From positions 2,604,001 to 2,668,000 of the forward strand of contig CM070911.1 in NCBI GenBank assembly GCA_036417435.1: 64,000 nucleotides of DNA, read 5' to 3'. The stretch comes from Inia geoffrensis. Lineage: Eukaryota > Chordata > Mammalia > Artiodactyla > Iniidae. This document shows, piece by piece, positions 1-9,959 of this stretch. The notes under the pieces were generated by a model. That model searched no databases. It saw only the letters and a list, made by a program, of their open reading frames with translations, and was not told the DNA's origin. The translations under genes and the position numbers were made by a program. Positions within the stretch are counted from its first letter, which is position 1. Every line of letters starts with the position of its first letter.

Positions 1-360
1 GAGCATGAAAAAAAAAAAAAAAGGATCGGCTCAGTGCCTTAGTAGAGTCACTCATTAACTCAGAAGTGACCATGGTTTTGCTCTAAGGCTGCAGGTCTCT
101 GGCTACAAGCCCCTCAGGTGAACATTCCCCTCGGCTTCTCTCTCCTATGTGGTGAATCCTGAATTAAGATTTAACAAGTTACTCTGCACTTTGTCCTCTC
201 TGTGTGAAGACTCGGTTGCATTAAATGACTACTTAGTAATTTCTAAAGCTAAGAACTCAGCACAAACGACTAAGAGAAAAATAAGTCCTCCTTTACAAAG
301 AGGAGGACAAAAGAAATGTAGAGAAACGTCTAGACATAAACCCACCTAATGTATAGAATT
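1..360. other. Flanking sequence, nothing recognised
   Basis: Starts with a short A-run. It contains a 66-codon open frame with no family resemblance, so it is not called a gene. No repeat family is recognised with confidence before the L1 3' end that follows. Confidence 0.4.
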
Positions 361-389
361 TAAAATTTGTAGGACCTTTTTTTAAACAG

Positions 390-650
390 CAGGGTAGAGA
401 AAGGGAATTCACTTAAGAGGGTTGCATCAAACGTGGACAGGGGAAGACCCACAGACACAGAAAACAGACTTACGGTTATCAAAGAGAAAATGCGGGGGAA
501 GGGAAAATGTGGGAAGGGGTAAATTGGGTGTATGGGATTAATAGATGCACACTCCTACATGTAAAATAAACAACAAGGTCCTATTGTATAGCAGAGGGAA
601 CTATATTCGATATCCTGTAATAAACCATAATGGAAAAGAATATATATATA

Positions 651-706
<56 letters not shown>

Positions 707-780
707 ACTGAATCACTTTGCTATAGAGCAGAAAATAATATAACACTGCAAGTCAAAAATACTTCAATAAAAATAAAACT
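390..780 (+). mobile_element. L1 3' end (young artiodactyl-type), 5'-truncated
   Basis: The segment carries the phrase order seen in cetartiodactyl L1 3' UTRs: 'ggtaaattgggtgtatggga', 'aacaacaaggtcctattgta', 'actatattcgatatcctgta', then 'ctgaatcactttgctataga' and a terminal 'cttcaataaaaataaaa'. Only the last few hundred bases are present and there is no ORF2. It ends in an A-rich tail on the plus strand. A (TA)n microsatellite has expanded inside it. Confidence 0.75.
641..706. repeat. (TA)n microsatellite inside L1 3' UTR
   Basis: About 66 bp of near-pure TA with two TG interruptions, lying between 'ccataatggaaaagaa' and 'ctgaatcactttg' of the L1 tail. The two overlapping ORFs here (Ile-Tyr repeats) are artefacts of this repeat. 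Confidence 0.9.
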
Positions 781-809
781 ATAAGAAAAACTGTGGATCT
801 TGGAGCATC

Positions 810-1190
810 TGTCGGAGACCAAGGCACCCTGTTCTTCCCCAGTGCTGACCCAGAGGGATTATTGTTGCCTGGTTACCAGTCAGCCACGCCCTAGAGCCAC
901 TGCTGACACCAACCCTGTCAGCTGAAGGGGCTTCATGGCCTCGGCCCTCTGAGCTTGTCCTGAGTGTTCTTACTCTGTTTCCAGCCAAGCTGGCTCTAGT
1001 GATGACCCACTGCTGCCCTCAGCAGGACTAGGCCGCAGGTGGCCCGAGGTTCTAGCTCTACAATAGATAAATACTTCTTATCTTCTTTCAAACATATATC
1101 TTGGCTTGTCGAGAACTGCCAAAAGGGTAAGAAATATCCATCAGTAAAGTGTAATGGAAAAGAGGCTTATGAGTCTGGTTCATTTGGGTT
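810..1190. other. No recognised feature
   Basis: Moderately GC-rich for the window at 810-1050, then AT-rich. One short minus-strand open frame is present without recognisable domains. Nothing was identified. Confidence 0.35.
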
Positions 1191-1295
1191 TAAATTGTGT
1201 CTCTAACATATTTACCAGTTGTGAAACTTTAGGCAAATGACTTAATTTAGCTGAGGCTTAATTTCAATGATTATGGTGTACGTTTTATAATCCCT
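1190..1295 (+). repeat. MIR fragment
   Basis: The motif 'ttgtgaaactttaggcaaat' followed by 'gcttaatttcaatgatta' matches the conserved MIR core (tail of 'tgtgaccttgggcaagttac ... cctcagtttcctcatc'). Diverged and short. Confidence 0.55.
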
Positions 1296-1454
1296 TCCAG
1301 CCCCAATATTACACACACTAGATATTTTGGACTGCTAGAATTTGATCAGAGGGGTACACGTTGTCTGGCTTGTTGGCTGCCTGTCACCATCTCTGTTCCA
1401 GACCATGGAGAGCAGAGGCATCCATAAGGCATCCATTGTTTAAAAATATTTATT

Positions 1455-1861
1455 GATGTAAGTAGAGTTTACCATACTAACTGAAGTAAGTCAGAAAGTG
1501 AAAGACAAATATCATATGATATCACTCATATGTGGAATCTAAAATATGACACAAATGAACCTGTCTGTGAAAAAGAAACAGGATCATGGACACAGAGAAC
1601 AGGTTGGTGGTTGCCAAGGGGGAGGGGGTTGGGGGAGGGGTGGAGTGTGAGTTTGGGACCAGTAGATGCAAACTAGTATATATAGGATGGATAAACAACA
1701 AGGTCCTGTTGCATAGCACAGGCAACTATATTCAATATCCTGTGATAAACCATAATGGAAAATAATATAAAAAATAATATATAGATGTATAACAAGCACT
1801 TTTCTGTATAGCAGTAATTAACACCACATTGTAAATCAACTATACTTCAATTAAAAAAAAG
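1455..1861 (+). mobile_element. L1 3' end, 5'-truncated
   Basis: Contains the ORF2 tail/3' UTR of an artiodactyl-type L1: 'atcactcatatgtggaatct', 'ggttggtggttgccaaggggg', 'caacaaggtcctgttgcata', 'ccacattgtaaatcaactat' and a final A-run at 1853-1860. It is a second copy of the family seen at 390-780, inserted in the same orientation. ORFs on the opposite strand are not genes. Confidence 0.85.
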
Positions 1862-1990
1862 TTATTGAGCACCTGCTATGTGAAGGGTCCTGAACACTGT
1901 TCTCAGTTCCAGGATAGAACAACAGTGCAAAGAAAATCAAAATCCTTGCTTTTGTGGTGTTTCTGTTCTAGAGGGAGAGGCAACCAACAG
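1862..1990 (+). repeat. Old MIR/L2-type repeat fragment
   Basis: 'ttattgagcacctgctatgtg ... gttctcagttccaggata' followed by a 'gtgtttctgttctagaggga' block resembles the widespread mammalian 'ttattgagcacctactgtgt ... cattctagtggggga' repeat. Family-level naming is uncertain. Confidence 0.45.
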
Positions 1991-2180
1991 AAATACAGTC
2001 TGCTCACCTGCATCTCCCCACCCCCTGCAATCGTGGTCATCAGGACTCTGTCCTGTCTTTGGGCAGCAGCCACTGCTTCCACACTCCTGAGGAATCCTTC
2101 TCCTATGGGCTTACATCAGCACATGCAAAGTCTGCAAAGTGCCCCTTTAAAAAGATTCATGTAGATGTATTTTCTATGGG

Positions 2181-2717
2181 CTAAGGCGGTGGGGGGGGGA
2201 GTTGAGCGCAGTGTCCTTCTAGGCCACCATCTCCATCTCCTCCCCTATCTTTTATGTTGCACTTATTACCATGCATCATCACGAATCTCTTTTTTCCCAA
2301 CAAGAGGGAGTATTGTGCCAGCTGGGTATTGAATACATAGGAGAATATCAGAGAATACAAAAGCAATGGTTTCGAAAAGCTAATGTAATTGATTGCCTTT
2401 ATCTGATGGTCACAACTAGGATCCTGGAGTTTGGGCCAGGCGTCCAAGAATGACATAGCTGAATTTTCTGCAAATTTCTGTCTTTCCTCCTTGGTCACCT
2501 TATGGTTACAGCCATATGCAGCATTGTGCTTTGCTTCCAGTCCCAAAGAAGGGAAATAGATGAAAAAGAGCTCGCCAGTTGAGTCAGCCTCTATCCAGTG
2601 GGATTTCTGGGAAGCCGCAGCCAGGGACTGTCCTCCAGGTGAGGAGTAAGAACCGTATGGAGGGACCACGTCTCCCTGACTCTTTGTCAGCTTTAAGATG
2701 GACATAGAGTCACCCAA
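2181..2717 (-). other. 178-codon open frame, unassigned
   Basis: One of the longest uninterrupted ORFs in the window that is not obviously TE-derived. The predicted protein ends in a low-complexity Gly/Asp and poly-Pro stretch encoded by a G-run at about 2190-2200. There is no signal peptide, no recognisable domain and no splice-site support. The end of the frame is read through a homopolymer, which argues against coding function. The sequence style suggests an old LTR-like repeat, but I could not name it. Listed so it can be checked, not as a gene. Confidence 0.15.
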
Positions 2718-2719
2718 AC

Positions 2720-4310
2720 AAAATTCATCTTCTGTTAGTTAGGAAGGAAGCAAAAGTGGATACAGAGTAGACTAGCAGCCGTCTCTGATACAGGTAGAAA
2801 TAAACAACCCCAGTTTTCTTCATGCCATCGTAATGTTTCGTAGTAATAAATTTAGCATTTACATAGCACTTTAAACCTTTTCAAGTGATCTTATATCTGT
2901 TTCTATAGCTTTATATTTGTTTGCTACACTTTTCTACTAAATCACTGGAAATATTTGTCACTTCCTACAACCACAAAAACTGGAAAGTTCATTCAGATGA
3001 TTAATGATGTGGTTTTATGTATTCCTCCTTGTTATCTACATAACTTCTTTAACCCAGTTTCCTTCGGATTGCTTTTCCATTGCTAGACTAGATATTAATT
3101 TGACAAAATTTGTCAAAACTTTTGCAAATGCCATAAATCCTATTAGGAATTCATTACTCAAGGTACAAAATAGAATGCGTTTTACAGAGCTTTTAACAGA
3201 GTCAGTGAGCTTGAGGCAATTGCTTCAGTTTTTGCTCTAAATAGGGGGTCACCACGCACAGTGCTATTACCTTGATTTCCTACCACTGCCGGCAACAAGT
3301 TATTGCCAAATGGAGAAGTATTTGTCATGGAAAATGGGTACTAAATGAAAAAGAATGAAAGCACCTTTTTTTCTTGATTTCTTTAGAATGAAAACCTCTA
3401 GGCGATATCTGAGTACGTTTTTATTATTTTCTTCTTTCTGTCCTCTTTTCTCTGTCTCTTTTCTTAGTCAGCATTTGACAGTTGCAAGAAAAATCTGAAC
3501 ATTGATTCTCAGATGGTACCTTCCTGTGAGGAACCACCCTCGTCCACCTGGGTCACTGAGGTACTTCCCACCACCTTGAGTCTGTGCACCTTAGTCTCTC
3601 TAGATTCTGATCTGCTTTTGCCCCTAGTTGTATTCATGCCACCCTTCTTCTTCAGAGGAGCTACCTGTGGTACATGGTTGAAACATAATCTATGAATTTC
3701 AGCTCTCTGACAATTTAAAATTAATATTACATAATTTCTCTCAATCTTGGACTCTTTTCAAAGTCTTAGATAAGATTAGTTTCAGCAATTTCACTGCATC
3801 TTTATAGCCTATATCTAAATTAGTATGTATATTTCATGGGTTGGTTTCATGTATAATATTGCATTTGACTATTAGGATACCAGATTCATTTTTTGTGGTA
3901 AATTTCACATTAAAAAAGGGCTTTAAACCAAACAATATTTTGTTTCTGAATAAATGTGCACAAAACAGTAATTAATACTTTTTTTTGGCTAAATCATACC
4001 TATCTCATTAATTTGGATAATACAAATAGTACTTTAAAAATTTTAAAACCCTTAACACAGTACCCCCCCATATACAACAAATGCTCAATAATTGGTATAT
4101 GAGTGTGTTCCATTATTCCATCATTATTCCATGTAACAAAACAGTATTAGCTCAGTCATAAGAAAAAGGAAGTGTCTGCAAGCTTTAAATAAAATTGTTT
4201 AGAGATGGGAGTGAGAAGATGGGATTGGAGCAAGTAGCAAATCTTCTGGCTATCTAGCAATGTTCTAAGCAAAAATTTGGCAGATTATCTAGTATATTAT
4301 TTACTGAGCA
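2720..4310. other. AT-rich sequence, nothing recognised
   Basis: No recognisable coding sequence or repeat family. Two short ORFs (3004-3240 and 3513-3695) have no family resemblance. The stretch ends at the target site of the L1 that begins at 4324. Confidence 0.4.
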
Positions 4311-4323
4311 TCTAATTAAGATT
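4311..4323. repeat. Target-site duplication of L1, left copy
   Basis: 'tctaattaagatt' occurs here and again at 8228-8240, directly outside the two ends of the L1 element. This is the expected product of target-primed reverse transcription. Confidence 0.85.
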
Positions 4324-4499
4324 ATTTTTCTTTTTAAAAAATTTTAAATTAAATTTAATTTAGTTTTTATACAGCAGGTTCTTATTAGTTATCCATTTTA
4401 TACATATTAGTGTATACATGTCAATCCCAATCTCCCAATTCATCCCACCACCTCCCCCCACTGCCACTTTCCCCCCTTGGTGTCCATACATTTATTCTC

Positions 4500-6155
4500 T
4501 ACATCTGTGTCTCTATTTCTGCCCTGCAAACTGGTTCGTCTGTACTATTTTTCTAGATTCCACATATATGCATTAATATACAATATTTGTTTTTCTCTTT
4601 CTGACTTACTTCACTCTGTATGACAGTCTTTAGGTCCATCCATGTCTCTACAAATGACCCAATTTCGTTCCTTTTTATGTCTGAGTTATATTCCATTGTA
4701 TATATGTACCACATCTTCTTTATCCATTTGTCTGTCGTTGGGCATTTAGGTTGCTTCCATGACCTGGCTATTGTAAATAGTGCTGCAGTGAACACTGTGG
4801 GGCATGTGTACTTGTTCATATTTTCTATTTCTTCCTGGTTCAGTTTTGGAAGGTTATACCTTTCTAAGAATTTGTCCATTTCTTCCAGGTTGTCCATTTT
4901 ATTGGCATAAAGTCACTTGTAGTAGTCTCTTAGAATGCTTTGTAATTCTGCGGTGTCTGTTGTAACTTCTCCTTTTTTCACTTCTAATTTTATTGATTTG
5001 AGTCCTCTCCCTCTTTTTCTTGATGAGTCTGGCTAAAGGTTTATCAATTTTGTTCATCTTCTCAAAGAACCATCTTTTAGTTTTATTGATCTTTGCTATT
5101 GTTTTCTTTGTTTCTATTTCATTTACTTCTGCTCTGACCTTTATGATATTTTTCCTTATACTAACTCTGGGCTTTGCTTGTTCTTCTTTCTCTAGTTCCT
5201 TTAGGTGTAAGGTTAGATTGTTTATTTGAGATTTTTCTTGTTTCTTGAGGTAGGCTTATATTGCTATAAATTTCCCTCTTAGAACTGCTTTTGCTGCATC
5301 CCATAGGTTTTGGGTTATTGTGTTTTCACTGTCATTTTTATTTAGGTATTTTTTTATTTCCTCTTTGATTTCTTCAGTGATCTCTTGATTATTTAGTAAT
5401 GTATTGTTTAGCCTCCATGTGCTTGTGATTTTTACGTTTTTGTTCCCTGTAATTGATTTCTAATCTCATAGCATTGTGGTCAGAAAAGATGCTTGATATG
5501 ATTTCAATTTTCTTAAATTTACTGAGGCTTGATTTGTGTCCCAAGGTGTGATCTATAGAATGTTCCGTGGTACTTGAGAAGGAAATGTAACCTGCTGTTT
5601 TCAGAAGGAATATCTTATAAATATCAATTAAACCTAGCTTGTCTATTGTGTCATTTAAAGTTTGTGTTTCCTTATTAATTTTCTGTCTGGATGATTGGTC
5701 CATTGGTGTAAGTGAGGTGTTAAAGTCCCCCACTATTATTGTGTTATTGTCTATTTCCTCTATTATAGCTGTTAGCAGTTGCCTTATGTATTGAGGTGCT
5801 CCTTTGCTGGGTGCATACATATTTATAATTGTTATACCTTTTTCTTGGTTTGATCCCTTGATCATTATGTAGTGTCCTTCCTTGTCTCTTGTAACATTCT
5901 TTATTTTAAAGTGTATTTTGTCTGATACGAGTATTGCTACTCCAGCTTTCTTCTGATTTCCATTTGCATGTAATATATTTTTCCATCCTCTCACTTTCAG
6001 TCTATATGTGTCGCTGGGTCTGAAGTGGTTCTCTTGTAGACAGTATATAGATGGGTCTTGTTTTTGTATCCATTCAGTGAACCTGTGTCTTTTGGTTGGA
6101 GCATTTAATCCTCTCACATTAAGGTAATTATCAATATGTATGTTCCTATGACCAT
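4500..6155 (-). pseudogene. L1 ORF2 remnant: endonuclease domain kept, reverse transcriptase deleted
   Basis: ORF2p normally nicks target DNA and reverse-transcribes L1 RNA. The ATG lies at 6153-6155. A one-base deletion near 6118 shifts the frame, after which the APE-like endonuclease reads open to 5389. In that 242-residue stretch the catalytic and metal-binding positions are visible: Asn5, Glu29 in CLQENH, Tyr101, Asp131/Asn133 in GDFN, Asp189/His190 and Asp213/His214 in FSDH. After the stop near 5389 the linker continues as fragments to 4820 ('FLERYNLPKLNQEEIEN'). It then joins directly to the ORF2 C-terminus ('IARSWKQPKCPTTDKWIKK'), so the palm and fingers with the YADD motif are gone. 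The C-terminal part reads open from 4897 to 4553. Family identity is secure; the origin of the deletion is inference. Confidence 0.88.
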
Positions 6156-6161
6156 TTTCTT

Positions 6162-6371
6162 AATTTTTTTTTTTTTTTTGTGGTATGTGGACCTCTCACT
6201 GTTGTGGCCTCTCCCATTGCAGAGCACAGGCTCCAGATGCACAGGCTCAGTGGCCATGGTTCATGGGCCCAGCCGCTCTGCAGCATGTGGGAACTTCCCA
6301 GACTGGGGCATGAACCCATGTTTCCTGCATTGGCAGGTGGACTCTCAACCACTGCATTATCAGAGAAGCCC
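6162..6371 (-). mobile_element. CHR-type tRNA-derived SINE nested in the L1 spacer
   Basis: The T-run at 6162-6179 is the minus-strand A-tail. Reading on the minus strand from 6371, the sequence begins 'gggcttctctgataatgcag', a mutated form of the CHR head. It carries the diagnostic 'gcggctgggcccatgaacca' block. It sits between ORF1 stop and ORF2 start of the L1. No clean target-site duplication was seen. Overlapping short ORFs on both strands are SINE-derived. Confidence 0.88.
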
Positions 6372-6416
6372 CTGGGTTTGTTTTCTGAGGTCCTTTTCTT
6401 CTCTTGTGTTTCCCAC

Positions 6417-7322
6417 TTAGAGAAGTTCCTTTAGCATTTGTTGTAGAGCTGGTTTGGTGGTGCTGAATTCTCTTAGCTTTTGCTTGTCTGTAAAGATTTT
6501 GATTTCTCTGTCGAATCTGAATGAAATCCTTGCCATGTAGAGTAATCTTGGTTGAAGGTTCTTTCCTTTCATCACTTTAAATATATTGTGCCACTCATTT
6601 CTAGCTTGTAGAGTTTCTGCTGAGAAATCAGCTCTTAATGTTACAGGAGTTCCCTTATATGTTATTTGTCATTTTTCCCTTTTTGCTTTTAATAATTTTT
6701 CTTTGTCTTTAATTTTTGTTAATTTGATTACTATGTGTCTTGGCATGTTTTTCCTTGGGTTTATCCTGCTTGGGACTCTTTGCACTTCCTGGACTTGGGT
6801 GGTTATTTCCTTTCCTATGTTAGGGAAGTTTTTGACTATAATCTCCTCAAATATTTTCTTGGGTCCCTTCTTTCTCTCTTCTCCTTCTGGGACCCCTATA
6901 ATGTGAATGTTGTTGCATTTAATGTTGTCCCAGAGGTCTCTGAGGCTGTCTTCACTTCTTCTCATTCTTTTTTCTTTAATCTGTTCCATGGCAGTGAATT
7001 CCACCATTCTGTCTTCCAGGTCACTTATCCGTTCTTCTGCCTCAGTTATTCTGCTATTGATTCCTTCTAGTATATTTTTCATTTCAGTTATTGTATTGTT
7101 CATCTCTGTTTGTTTGTTCTTTAATTCTTCTAGGTCTTTGTTAAACATTTCTTGCATCTTCTCAATCTTTGCCTCCATTCTTTTTCCGATGTCCTGGATC
7201 ATCTTCACTGTCATTATTCTGAATTCTTTTTCTGGAAGGTTGCCTATCTCCACTTCATTTAGTTGTGTTTCTGGGGTTTTATCTTTTTCCTTCATCTGGT
7301 ACATAGTCCTCTGCCTTTCCAT
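6417..7322 (-). pseudogene. L1 ORF1 (RNA-binding protein) with one nonsense codon
   Basis: ORF1p coats L1 RNA as a trimer. The frame begins at ATG 7322 and runs 217 codons to TGA at 6669-6671, then stays open in the same frame to a natural TAA at 6417-6419. The total of about 301 codons is normal for ORF1. A heptad-rich coiled coil occupies about residues 35-115 (MQEMFNKDLEELKNKQ, ISDLEDRMVEF). It is followed by the RRM ('IIGVPEGEE') and the basic C-terminal domain starting near 'RHIVIKLTKIKDKEK'. The TGA falls where relatives tend to have Arg, so a CGA-to-TGA CpG transition is likely (inference). Apart from this single stop the gene looks only mildly decayed, consistent with a fairly young insertion. 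Confidence 0.88.
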
Positions 7323-8227
7323 TTTGTTTATCTTTCTGTGAATGTGGTTTTCTTTTCACAGGCTGCAGAATTATAGTTCTTCTTGTTTCTGCTGTCTGTC
7401 CTCTGGTGGATGAGGCTATCTTAGAGGGTTGTGCAAGTTTCCTGATGTGAGGGACTGGTGGCAGGTAGAGCTGGGTGTGGCTCTGGTGGGCAGAACTCAG
7501 TAAAACTTTAATCCACTTATCTTTTGATGGGTGGGGCTGGGTTCCCTCCCTGTTGGTTTTTTGCCCTGAGTAGATCCATCACTGGAGCTTACTGGGCTCT
7601 TTGGTTGGGCCAATGGCAGACTCTGGGAGGGCTCAGGCCAAGGAGTACTTCACAGAACTTCTGCTGCCAGTGTCCTTGTCCTCACTGTGAGCCACAGCAA
7701 CCCCCTGCCTCTGCAAGAGACCTTCCAACACTAGCAGGTAGGTCTGGTTCAGTCTCCTATGGGGTCACTGCTCCTTCCCCTGGGTCTTGATGCACACACT
7801 ATTTTGTGTGTGCCCTCTAGGAGTGGAGTCTCTGTTTCCTCCAGTCCTGCTGGAGTCCTGCAATCAAATCTCACTAGCCTTCAAAGTCTGATTCTCTATG
7901 AATTCCTCCTCCCGTTGCCAGACTCCCAGGGTGGGAAGCCTGACGTGGGGCTCAGAACCTTCACTCCAGTGGGTGGACTTCTGTGAAATAAGTGCTCTCC
8001 AGTTTGTGTGTCACCCACAGAGCAGTTATGGATTTGATTTGATTGTGATTGTGCCCCTTGTACCGTCTCACTGTGGCTTCTCCTTTGTCTTTGGATGTAT
8101 GGTATCGTTTTTGGTGAGTTCCAGTGTCTCCCTGTCGATGATTGTTCAACAGTAAGTTGTGATTCTGGCGCTCTCACATGAGAGAGTGAGCACAACTTTT
8201 TCTACTCTGCTGTCTTGAACAAATCCC
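7323..8227 (-). promoter_or_regulatory. L1 5' UTR / internal promoter region
   Basis: About 0.9 kb lies between ORF1 start and the right target-site duplication. It is more GC-rich than its surroundings and lacks long ORFs on the sense strand, as expected for an L1 5' UTR, which carries the internal promoter. The 5' end ('gggatttgttcaagacagca' on the minus strand) abuts the duplication, so the insertion is full-length or nearly so at its 5' end. Short plus-strand ORFs here are not genes. Confidence 0.7.
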
Positions 8228-8240
8228 TCTAATTAAGATT
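8228..8240. repeat. Target-site duplication of L1, right copy
   Basis: 'tctaattaagatt', identical to 4311-4323. Confidence 0.85.
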
Positions 8241-8690
8241 TGAAAGACAATTTTAATTCTCAAATGAATCTGACATAAAAATTATATATCTGCCTTACCT
8301 TTAAGACAAGGCTTTCTGTTATTATTTATACTAAAGACTTACTTAAGCTTTTTCAGAGGAATACATAAACCATTATATTTTGAATGTAGCCAATCAAAAT
8401 TGAAAAGACATGTGAATATAAACTTCTCAGGACTTAATATTTATGTGGATTAAAACTAACAGATCCCTTATGGCAGTAAAATGTGGCTGTTAAAACACAT
8501 TCTTGGGTTTTGGTAAGTTCCCAGATATCTTGGGGACTGAGTTCCTCATTTTTAAAGGCATGAATATAATACTTCATTTGTGGTATGTGGAGGTGGGTCA
8601 TTATTATTCATCTGCTAGAATTTTTACTTAATCAGAAATACAAACCTGTATATCTTTTGTAAGTAATCTTCAATTGTGAAGTGTGTTTTT
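8241..8690. other. AT-rich sequence, nothing recognised
   Basis: No repeat or coding signature recognised between the L1 and the older L1-like sequence that follows. Confidence 0.4.
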
Positions 8691-9235
8691 CTTCAAATAG
8701 ACTTTTAATTTAGAATATTTTTAGATGTACAAAAGTGTTGCAAATGTAGTACAGAGACTCCCCACACACCATACACTGGTTTCCCCTATTATTGACATCT
8801 GACATTAGTATTGGTAATTTGATGCAGCTAATGAATCAATACTGATCAATTATTATTAACTAAATTCCACGATTGATTCAATTTCCTTAGTTTCTACGCA
8901 ATGTGCTTTTTCTGTCCCAGGATCCCATGCAGAATCCCACATGCCATTTTGTCACCCTGTATCTTTAGACCCCTCTTGGCTGTGACCACTTCTCAGACTG
9001 GTGGTGTTTTTGATGGCCTTGGCAGTTTTGAGGAGTACTGATTAGGTGTTTTGTAGAATGTCCCTAAATTGGGATGACTGGTGTTTTTCTTATGATTAAT
9101 GTAGGGTCATGGGTTTCTGGGAGGAAGACCACAGAGGTAAAGTACCCTTCTCATCACATCGTATTAAGGGTGCTGGCTCTCAGTGTGACTGTCACTGTTC
9201 TCTTTACCTTGATTATCTGGCTGAGGTGAAGCATT
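8690..9235 (-). mobile_element. Ancient L1 (L1M-type) 3' region, diverged
   Basis: A chain of phrases typical of old mammalian L1 3' regions in reverse orientation: 'tacagagactccccacacac', 'cctattattgacatctgaca', 'ttttgtagaatgtccctaaa', 'gaggaagaccacagaggtaa', 'ccttctcatcacatcg'. Strand and limits are inferred from memory of the family; divergence is high. Confidence 0.55.
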
Positions 9236-9814
9236 TTTTTCCCTTAAAAATTCTAATTCACTAGTGATTCTCTTTAACAAGAGATGATTAGTAAGATTTT
9301 TAGATAATTTCGTCAAAAATATGTCATTTCTTATTCTTTCAGTTTAATAAAAGAAATACAGACTTGGCTTTAAGTAATAGCTTTATCTATAGACATTGTT
9401 TTCTAAATGAAGTCATTCCAGAATTTTAAAAGAAATCTTACTGCTTAGTGGTTAATGCCTGATTTAACTTCATTATATAATGAATGCATTCTTGACAAGG
9501 ACAAGTGACCCAAAACACATTTGTTAAAATGGAGTTGAAGAAATATATCTCTTCAATACCCTTGTTGTTATAGTATACCCTGAAGATAGCTATTTCAAAA
9601 AGCATAAAGCCTAAGTAAGTTCCAGTTTTAATGCCCCTCCCTCAAATAGCAGATTCTTTTTACAAGCCTTTATGGAGATGCCATGGGTGTGTTGATGCCC
9701 AGCCAGCTGGGGAAGTGGGATTCTGCAGATTCCTCTGGTTTGGATTTCACTGCTATGTAGTTTTAGTTATTTCTTTTTATAGTTAGCTTTATATTTATAA
9801 ACAAGGTTTCTCTT
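9236..9814. other. AT-rich sequence, nothing recognised
   Basis: No recognisable gene, RNA gene or repeat. It precedes the short SINE at 9823. Confidence 0.4.
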
Positions 9815-9954
9815 CTGATATTCCATTTTTTCTGGGGAATGCCATTCTGGCAACATGCCGGATTTAATTCCCCGACCAGGGATCAAACCCTTGCCCCCTG
9901 CAGTGGAAGTGCAGAGTCCTAACCACTGGACCACCAGGGAAGTCCCCTGATATT
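9815..9954 (-). mobile_element. Short CHR-type SINE with target-site duplication
   Basis: On the minus strand from 9946: 'ggacttccctggtggtccag', then a GATCCCTGGTCGGGGA-type B-box region. The insertion is short (about 124 bp, 9823-9946). 'ctgatatt' is repeated at 9815-9822 and 9947-9954. Confidence 0.85.
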
Positions 9955-9959
9955 TCTTG

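Larger units (their letters stand above)
4324..8227 (-). mobile_element. Nearly complete L1 with 5' UTR, internally deleted ORF2 and nested SINE
   Basis: Read on the minus strand, the order is: a 5' UTR of about 0.9 kb (8227 down to 7323), ORF1 (7322-6417), an inter-ORF spacer holding a SINE (6162-6371), ORF2 from its ATG at 6155, a 3' UTR and an A/T-rich tail near 4324-4370. A 13-bp target-site duplication flanks the element. The remaining ORF2 spans only about 1.7 kb against about 3.8 kb in complete L1s, so roughly 2 kb is missing between the post-endonuclease region and the C-terminus (junction near 4817). All of the reverse transcriptase core is lost. The element is dead in cis through this deletion, an ORF1 nonsense codon and an ORF2 frameshift. 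Confidence 0.92.

Noticed and set aside
545..784. 79- and 63-codon ORFs on opposite strands with Ile-Tyr repeats
   Set aside because: Both read through the (TA)n microsatellite in an L1 3' UTR.
5389..6117. 242-codon ORF as a host gene
   Set aside because: It is the L1 ORF2 endonuclease domain inside a bounded L1 element, not a domesticated gene.
7524..8195. Several 60-99 codon ORFs on both strands
   Set aside because: They lie in the L1 5' UTR and show no conserved domain.
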